Below, piece by piece: positions 49,701 through 58,700 of a stretch of 64,000 nucleotides of DNA; position 1 is the first letter of the stretch; each line of letters starts with the position of its first letter. The DNA lies in assembly GCF_016920785.2 (NCBI RefSeq), contig NW_024609846.1, positions 113,326,831-113,390,830 of the forward strand, read 5' to 3'. Origin of the DNA: Ixodes scapularis. Lineage: Eukaryota > Arthropoda > Arachnida > Ixodida > Ixodidae. Made by a program: the position numbers and the translations under genes. The notes below the pieces were generated by a model. That model made no database searches. It had not been told where the DNA came from and was given only the letters and a program-made list of their open reading frames with translations.

Positions 49701-52700
49701 TCAAGAGAAGTGAGCTAAAGCAAGGAAGGCAATGCCTGCACGCTGAACCCGCACAGCGCGCTTGTTTGTCTCAAGTTCAGTCATTGCACAAAGCGCTCCA
49801 AGAACAATTTGACTGTGGCTCGCGATGTCTTGCGCGTCGATGTGCTCAGGTTCTTTTTTTTGTGTGTGTTTGTGGGTGTGTGTATGTTTAGCTCGTACTA
49901 CCTTGTTTGCCGACATGGCAAGCACGTGCCGCTGGACCGTTTTTTGTCCTCTGCTCGACAGTTAAGGCTGGTTCACACATTTGCAACAGTTGCGTTTGTA
50001 TGGAAGCGAAACGACTGTAACAACCAAAACAACTGTGACTCGTGGATTGCTTCGCGGAGCTACCCCTTGTATCGCTCGCCATGCTGTAACACTTGTCCCG
50101 GTGACTTTGTTGTTACGGTCGTTTCCGTTGCATGCGAACGCAGCCAACACAGATGTGTGAACCAGCCTTTACATTTTGCGTAGAATTTTGGGAATCTGTT
50201 GGCGACAGAGCAGAGTGGCATGATTTTGGTTTCGATCGAACAGCCGTTGTCTCCGCTCGTGCGACGAAGCGCACGCAACTGCAAGCCTACCGAAGTTGCC
50301 CTCACGTGCCTGCAAACATGATAGCACGACAGAGGCACCAGCAGGACGCTTGCAATGCATTGTATTATGTTTGCTTACTTCTGACGAAAATCTGGCACGT
50401 CGGGAACCGGTAAAACGGTGGCAAGCGGTTTTTCGGAATTGCTTGGCAATGCCTACGGCACTGTACACTTGTGGGATGTCTCAGCAGTAAAAACACATGC
50501 AGCGAGTTCGTTCGTCACATCAGAACACAACACAAAGTGCCCTTTGCCTGTACAGCACCTAAAACAAATATTTTTATTTTGCTAAGAATATCTGCTCTAA
50601 AAGCCACTTTTGCTGCTCCAAAACACTGTCTTGGCTGCTCCAAAAGCCACATTTGCTGCTCCGAAACACTGTTTTGGCTGCTCCGAAAGGTGCTCCAAAT
50701 TGGCTTAAGCCAATCACATCACTGAGTTTAGGACTTTGCTAGCTCTGTAAAAGATGAGAATGAAATGTTTGCAATTCTCAGCAGCAGGCAGTGTTGAGAG
50801 CAGATTGGAATTATTGTTTGCTGTTGCTTTTGAGAGATGGTGCCACACGTGTCGTCTGTTTCTGTTTCAGTTTTTTTTATGTGTCCCAGAGATTGTAATG
50901 GTGCTGACTGCCAGGTTTCTGTTGTGTGCACAGCACCATTCTTACAGGACCTTCCAGGGCTTCACCTGCCTGATGCAGATCTCGACCCGCAGCTCAGACT
51001 ATGTGGTGGACACCCTCGCCCTGCGTCATGAGTTGCATCTGCTCAACGAAGTCTTTGCCAACCCCAAGATCATCAAGGTAAGATGTGTCTGCCTCACTAA
51101 CCTGCTCATTTCGTGCCACTTTAAATGCTGCCTGAACTTTATTTTCAGTGCCACCGTGGGCCTAATGGCTGCATTTATCTGCTAGAGGGCTATTTCTCTA
51201 GTCCATTCCTTTGCAGACCCTAGCACGCCCTTTAATGTCAATCTTTGGGCCACATCGTTGTAGGGACTGCGGGTAAATCTCAATTGGCAAAACAGTAAAC
51301 TTAGCAGCATTCAGTTAGAGTAAATTTTAATGCGTTTGTAACAGTGTGTGCAGAAATCGGAAGTTGTTTCATCATGTGCATATTGTGGCCTTCTTTGCTA
51401 CCCAAAGGTTATGCCTTGTCAAACCCACTTCATAGCTCTCTACATTTGCAGCTATGGTGAGTCTGTCCGATGACTGCGGGTAGATTCTGGGGGAGGGGGA
51501 AGGGAAGGGAAGGGAAAGGAAAGGAAGGGAAGGGAAGGGAAGGGAACGGGAAGCAAGCAGCAACAGAGTAAGTCTGTGAAAGACACTTCGATTGAGTGTT
51601 TTGCCAACATGCTTTCCCGAAGGCAAACAAAGTCCGAGATAATGGCGCTGCCTCAATAGGCATATCCCGAAAGGGGGAGGGCCATGAAAAGAATGCCGAG
51701 GTCAGTCGTGGAGAGCCTCTCCCGGCGAGAGTTCCTGGTCGTTGTTTCGGGCCGGCTAATGTTGCTCGCGGGAATGGACGTGGTCTGTGGCTGACGGTAG
51801 TCGGTTGACTCCCCAGAGGGGCGGACATGCCTAAGTGAGATTGTTCTTGAAGGGTGTTCTGGTGGCATATCATCCAAGAGGGACGAGCGAGCACCGTCCT
51901 CAAGGGCGTATGGTCTTGTCTCGCATCCTGATTGCTCCCTGACATGGTGGCCCCCTACGTCTGCCTAACTACATGTGTGGAACACTCCTTAGCATGTGCA
52001 TTACCATTCACAAGGTCTGTAGGTTTCTACACTGCTTTATTGCATTAGTGCCGAGACCAAGAGGGGTTCCTTGGCCATCGGTCAAGAGAGATACCGTATT
52101 TGCACGAATATAACGCAAGTTTTTTTCTTCGAAATTACGTGCTCCAAAACGCTCCTCGCGTTATATTCGGAATCGAGTTCAGCCACGAGGCGCGCGAGCC
52201 TGGAGAAAGCCAGAGGAGAAAGCCATCCTTCCGGCTCAATGCTAGATATCCGGTGGGAAAAGCAGTGGGGGTGTGGAAGGGAATTTATTAGCTATTGGGC
52301 CACGTGAAGGGGAGAATAGAAAACATAAAAAAGCATTTTTATCGCTTTTGTGTTTGTATAACGCGCGCACGCCGCAGAAACTCGGCGCTTGTGCGTCATG
52401 CGGGAATGCGGGCACTGGCCATTTCGAGCCAATCCAAGCCGGGCCGAGTCAACACAAGCCAAGCCAAGACCACCAACCGCGTTTACGCAATCGTGGAACA
52501 TGAGGCATTTGTTTATGAAGAGGGACGAGAACAAGAAGTGTGATCGTGTATCGGATTCAGTAGTCTTTTTTCTGCCTGCGCATTGTTTAGTTTCTGCTCC
52601 AGAGTGATCTGGGCCGGTTTTCTCGAAGCGATGGTAAACCCATTTTGGTAAACCACGGTGCCTAGGAAGGGAAAAGTACCTAGGTACTGTAATAAACGGC

Positions 52701-55700
52701 TGGATATAGAACAACAATAATTATTTTTGATTGGGCAATAAGATGCGTCATCTATTGGTGAAACAAGCCAGTCATTTTGTTTATCATCTTTTTCCGCTGG
52801 TTGTCATCGATCTAGCATGGTATTTTAAGTCAAAATATAGTAATGTTGTACTTGAAGACCAATTTATTTGCTTCACATGGTACGAAGAAATTTTAGCTGC
52901 TATGCTAGAGTTTGTCGAGGAATATTCGAAAGTTTAAGAAACATTTCCTTCGATATGTTTCGCCATAAACAACGCATAACTTTCCCGTGCGCCTTCCAGT
53001 CTGGCAACGCCGGTGCTGTAGTCTCATTTGTGTTCCTTGCAATGCACGTTTCTGTGATTCCTGCTGATCTCAACTGTTTGCCCAACCGATCCACCGGTGA
53101 CGAGAAGCCGTTAAATTGGCCATCGGGGATATGTAGAAACCTCGATGCTGTCGGCATACTGTCGGCGCACTGCGAACAAAAAAACAGTACAATGTCTCAG
53201 CTGTTCACCCGGAACGAAGACTTTATTGAGGATAACCCCCTTTCTCCGCAAAGTAATCGCTGCTTACGAGTTGGCGTGCATTGTGTATCTAATTAAACGT
53301 CTTAGTATAAATATGTACCAACACTCGTTCGCAAAACGTTTTTTTTTACTCACCATAAAAACACTTGCAAGGCTTATGTACCGTCATATGTCTTGGATCC
53401 AGGACTGCTGAAGAGTGATGCGTTCGCGGAATGCTGCCGTCGGTTAGTTTAGTAGTCCCTCTGAACTATCGCTTTGCTTGACGTGCTAATAGGTTGATGG
53501 TGAGTCATTAATATAACAGCCAGATCGAAATGAATGTTCAGCAGAACCAAGCCCTCATTACGCGACGCCGCGGCCATTTCGCTTCTAGGTACTGCTTCTC
53601 CCTCGGCGCCCCTGCTCTCCTAGTCACGTGACCTGGAATTCCCCCTTCTAGGGACAATAGTTAACTTTAAACCACGGTTCGCATTCGAGAAAACGGGCCC
53701 TGGTGTTTGTGTGTTGGTGCTTCTGCTTCGTGCCTTGTTTGGATTGTGGGCTGCCGAGGAGCTCGCAAGAAAAGAGAACCACCAGACAAGCAGGTGCCGT
53801 GCTGCTGCTTATCTGCGTAGTCGCCAAGTGGATTGTAAACGGAAGGACCTGAACAGTGAGGATGAGTGTAGTCAAAACATAAACTGATATTTCTTCTATT
53901 TCCATTGACTTTTCACATCTGCCATGCCCCCGAGTGCGAGAAATTGGCGCGGCCTTGGTTCGCGTTATAATACATAGTAATAATATTTTGTTTTCTTTTT
54001 GAGGGCATCAAAACCGGCCCTCGCGTTATATTCGTGGTCGCGTTATATTCGTGCAAATACGGTAGGTGTTCCTTGAGATGGATAAAGCTCGAGAGCCCCT
54101 GCCCCACACAATGAATGGTGACCAGCAAGCCAGTATCGCGAGTGTTTTTTCTGTCGGTGAGAAGCACCTTTCGACTGTCCTCGGAAATCCTCTACCTCTA
54201 GTGACAGGGAAGCGGCTGACTTGGATTGGACCATGCACCGTCACCGGAGTGTAGGATATATATATAGGCATGGACGCCACGTTCGTCGCAGCAGCCAGAT
54301 AAAGCCCTCTCCTCGCCTTGGTTGCAAGCGGCGCCACCAAATAGCTTCTTGATGTGCGGCTAACGGCATCTTGTCGCAGGCCCGGTTTCCCACGCTTCTC
54401 TGTGGGAGACACGCTCATTTATAAAGTCGTCTTCTGGGTGTACTTCATTAGGTAGAACTTGGCTGTTGCACTATAGATGTTGCTTGGACACAGCTTCATC
54501 ATTTACCTTATTTTTGTTCCTCATTGACGGTAAGATCAATTTTATGAACATGTCGAAGGGGAAGGTTTTTTGGCACTGTGTTCGAGCCATCATCCGTCGA
54601 GGTTGGAGCAGACGTACCGAGCAGAAAGTGTGCGCACCCGGGTGGCACGGCAACGAGACACTTTTCTTTATTTCTTTCTCTCCCAGTTGTGGTGCCCGGC
54701 ATGTGGACATGCTGTCGGCAGTGGTCGCTCAGATGCGTGGCAATAGGACTTCGTTTAGGTCCCCACCTAAAGAGCGTCTCATACTCAGGTGCTGCACGGG
54801 GCGGACATGGACGTGCTGTGGCTGCAGCGCGACTTTGGCCTGTACCTGGTGGGGCTGTTCGACACAGGCCAAGCGGCCAGGGTACTGGGCATGGCACACC
54901 TGTCCCTCGCCTTCCTGCTGCGCCACTACTGCCACCTTGACACCGACAAAAAGTTCCAGCTGGCTGACTGGCGCATACGGCAAGCCTCTCCCAATATCGG
55001 GGCAGTATCCGGTCGTCACCGACGCTATTGGATCTTTGCCGTCGGGGGTCCGCCCATGGGTACCACCGTGCAACGGAGAAGATCTTCGACTGTGTTTAAT
55101 CTTTGGGGTGGTCACGCTCTGTAGTCTCTGACAGATAGGAAACGGCAGGGAGGAATTTCAGTTGTCGCACCTCCAGCGTGCACTTGCTACCTTCGATGGT
55201 GTTTGGGCTTCTCATGAGCCTCAAGCATGCATGCTCGGCCAAAGCGCAGCAAAAGGCAACGACTGCGTGCTGGAAGCCGGGCGTTCCAAAGAGACACCCC
55301 GTTCTCACCCTGTCAGTAACTAGAGGAAAAAAATAATGTTTTTTTTTTGTAGGTACAGATTCACTACTAGTCATGTGAGACGCATCACTCCATGCCAAGC
55401 TACAAGGCATGACGGTGTTGCATCTTAATCTTGCATGACTCGACATGAGAAGCCGTGTCTTGTGGCATCACAATATCAGCACCGTCGTAAGATCTAGTAA
55501 CATAGAGTGTCAAGCGGCGGCGTAACGTCCCGTCACGCGTCCACCATGCGTTGCGTCAAGTCGTGCGACATTGCCACATGGCGTCGCGTCGGGTGTCTCG
55601 GCGCAGTGTAAGGTGGCATCAGGTAATGTCGGGCTGGCACTCTCGAAGGAGCTCCTCGATCTTTGTGTCCTGCCCAGGCCCCTGCCCCTGGAGATGATCA

Positions 55701-58700
55701 AGTATGCGAGGGAGGATACCCACTACTTGCTGCACGTCTACGACCTGATGAGGCGGGACCTGCTGGCCAAGGGAAACCAGCTCAACAACCTGCTCCACTC
55801 CGTGTTCCAGCGCAGCAAGCAGGTCTGCCTCAAGGTCAGTGGCCGTTTCTTTGGGCATTTCCTTTGCTCGCAGGTTTATAGTTTGCTTCGAAGTTGGTTG
55901 CCCAGTTTTAATCGTTTAGTTAAAGTTCACAAAAAATGCAGGGTGAATTGTTTGCTTTTAAATGTTTTTTGTACACGCTGTAGTCGTTGACAGTTCACTG
56001 ACACCCCAAATGTCGTACTTTTTTTTATTGTCTAAAACGATGCAAGTTGCAGTCATTGACACGCAAAAAAAAACGCATCGTGAAAAAAAAATTTCTTGCG
56101 CGCACGCGCGCCTTTTTATTTTTGCTGTTTGATTTTCCCGCCTCCCGCCTCCTCGCTTCTTTTGATTCGTGACATTAAGAATCATAAAATTTAGAAGCTT
56201 TGTAGGCGACATTTCTATAACATTTAATAACGACAATCGTAAAACATGTTTTTTAACGCAGTTGCGAACGCACTACGGCCCTTCTTTTTGAAATACCAAA
56301 AATCGGAGTTCGTTGTGGTGCCGTCTCCTGGATTTGTATCCTCCAACGGAAAATAAGCGACACCGCTCAAAACCGGTCCGCCGGCGCTTGCTCGTTCCCT
56401 CCTCGCTTTGGGTCGCCATGGCAACAGCAGGGAGTCGTGAAAGAAAGTGGACTCTCAGGGCTCCGCAATATTTGACGTCAACGCACCGGCGCGGATCGCG
56501 CGGGAACTTCGAATTCGGCATTTGGAAATTGTTTTTTTACTTTTGAATTCCCAAATTTCGAATTTTGAGGTTAATGTCCTGGCATCGTTTTTAATGGTTT
56601 CGGATAATGAAAAAATTATAATTTTGATGTGTCAGTGCCCCTTTAAGGAACACAGGGCTTGGTGAGTTCCAAGCGTCTTTTAATTGCTCCACAGCCAATG
56701 AGTTTGCGACACTAGCTGATAACATCGCTAAAGAATGGATCACGAACAAAAGAACCTGCAAGCAATAAGCCTCGCCTGGCATTCCTTTAGTTGCCAGTGA
56801 CTATTTATATAACAACACAGACTAAAATGTCACCGGTTAGAAGTTTGGTCATTTAAAAGGGATAAGAATGATAGCCAATCGTCCTGCTGTACCGTAAACT
56901 GCAGCATCCGCAATAACCTGCGAGTAGGAATGTTTTTCAAAAGATGTGGTGTCTACCGTAGCGACCAGTTTGAACAAGTAGCTTTTTTTTTGGTAGAAGT
57001 CTGTGCTACCAAGTCGTGCAACCTACAGCAACCAGAATGGAGGAAATGTGCCTCATTATAACTCCTCTTTTGTTCAAAAAAAAATATGTATATAGATAGA
57101 TATATTTTTTTGATTGTTGACTTTAAATTAGCTTGTAAAATTTTTGTTTATGAAAGAGTGCAGGCTTGAAAAGCAAAACTAACTTGTTTTTAATGTCCTC
57201 CATAGAATTTCAGGCTTTTGAAATCATGAAAGATTTGTCTAATATGCTGGGAGGTCCGGAAGTTCATTTATTGTCATGGAAGTGTAATGCTAACCTGGTC
57301 ATTTGCTCCTCATTTGTAAGTTTACTTATTCAGTACTTTTAAAAAATGTTGATGCATTTCTTCAGGTGATAAATCTATTTTTTATAACACTCATAGAATT
57401 TCTCAGGTTATCAAGGTGTTCCTGAACCACCTTGATGATATCATCTCCGTCCTTGTAGGTTTTTATGCATGCATGGGAGCTTGCTTTTGTGGAAAAGCTA
57501 AAAAGCAGCTTAGTACCAGATCAGGATAAAGAGGTGGAGCTTGGACCATATTGACACTCAAGGCCCCAATGAGAAGGATCATCTTTGTCGCACATGAATG
57601 ACCGACGAAACAATTTTTGGGAGTGTAAGGCAAAATATATTACTCACTGCTTGAAGAAGTGTGTTAACATTAGTGGCACTGTTTAAAAGGACTGCATATG
57701 TAAGTGTCCACAGGAAAAAAAAGAAAGGACAAAGTGTATATAACATCCCTGTTAAATTGGCTGGACTTTTTTTTTAACCCTTCCACATAGTAAACATATC
57801 GCCGTTAGATTTATATTTTCTCAAATATTATTCTTTGCCAAAAGTAAAATTAAAAAAAACTCGTACCCCAGTTGGTACAGTGAACGACATGGATCTAAAC
57901 AGCATTCAGCTAAAAGTCAGAGCTGTGCTTCACAAACTCCTCTCGTTGCCATCTTCGTCGCACCGTTTTCATGCTTGGGAGAATGCCGTGAGTGGGCCTT
58001 GAACCATTTCATACGCTTCTTCACACATTATATGCATACGCTTTTCTTGATTGGGTGAACAAATGCACTTGGGCATCTTGGTTACGAGAGTGGCCATCAT
58101 AGCCACGTAGTGCTACCAAACGCTTCTGTTCAAGTGTTGCCTGGCTGGCTGCTTGCAGGAGTGTGGGATTCTATGGTTACTGACAAGATGAAAAGAACGG
58201 AGTATCTCCTTTAGATGTTCTGCCTTCAGTGAGATTGTGCACATTCTCATGAGACGCTGAAGTGTTTTCGAAGGTAGGCAACTCGCACTGGAGGCGGGAC
58301 AATTGAACAACCTTCCTGCCATTTTCATCCTATCAGGAACCATAACTCTAATCGGAATTGTTTGAGCAAGGAAGACTGGCATTTTTTCTTTCCGCAGCGG
58401 TATGAAAAGCCACTGTACACGGAGGACAGCTACCTGGAGCTGTACCGCAAGAGCAAGAAGGCCTTCAACAGCAAGCAGCTGTACGCCCTGCGGCACCTGT
58501 ACTCGTGGAGGGACCGCATATCGCGCCTGGAGGATGAGAGCACGGGGTATGCTGGACGTTTTGTGGCTTTTTGGTTGGGGCCAATCAATCGTACAGAAAG
58601 GAGCTAGTGTAGATTAACATAAAGGATCTAGAAATGACAAAGTGCTGTGTTTAAAAGCTGTTTTTTTTTTTTATTATTATTATTAAGAGTTTTATTGTGC

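Larger units (their letters stand above)
51430..54440 (-). mobile_element. Possible LTR-retrotransposon 5' region, interrupted (intron 8)
   Basis: On the minus strand, 54440-54066 joined over the transposon below to 52091-51951 holds a TATA-like stretch (54250-54265), an aataaag polyadenylation-like signal near 52045 and a leader. A 171-codon frame starting MSGSNQDARQDHTPLRT at 51945 could be a gag start. No pol domain or second LTR is in the window, so this is a weak inference. Confidence 0.3.

Noticed and set aside
54466..55131. 221-codon frame overlapping exon 9
   Set aside because: It is a shadow frame; the true exon 9 frame matches RRP6 and is bounded by splice sites.
55571..55990. Extended frame around exon 10 starting at an upstream ATG
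   Set aside because: The correct coding part begins at the acceptor 55678. The upstream stretch is intron read-through without family similarity.
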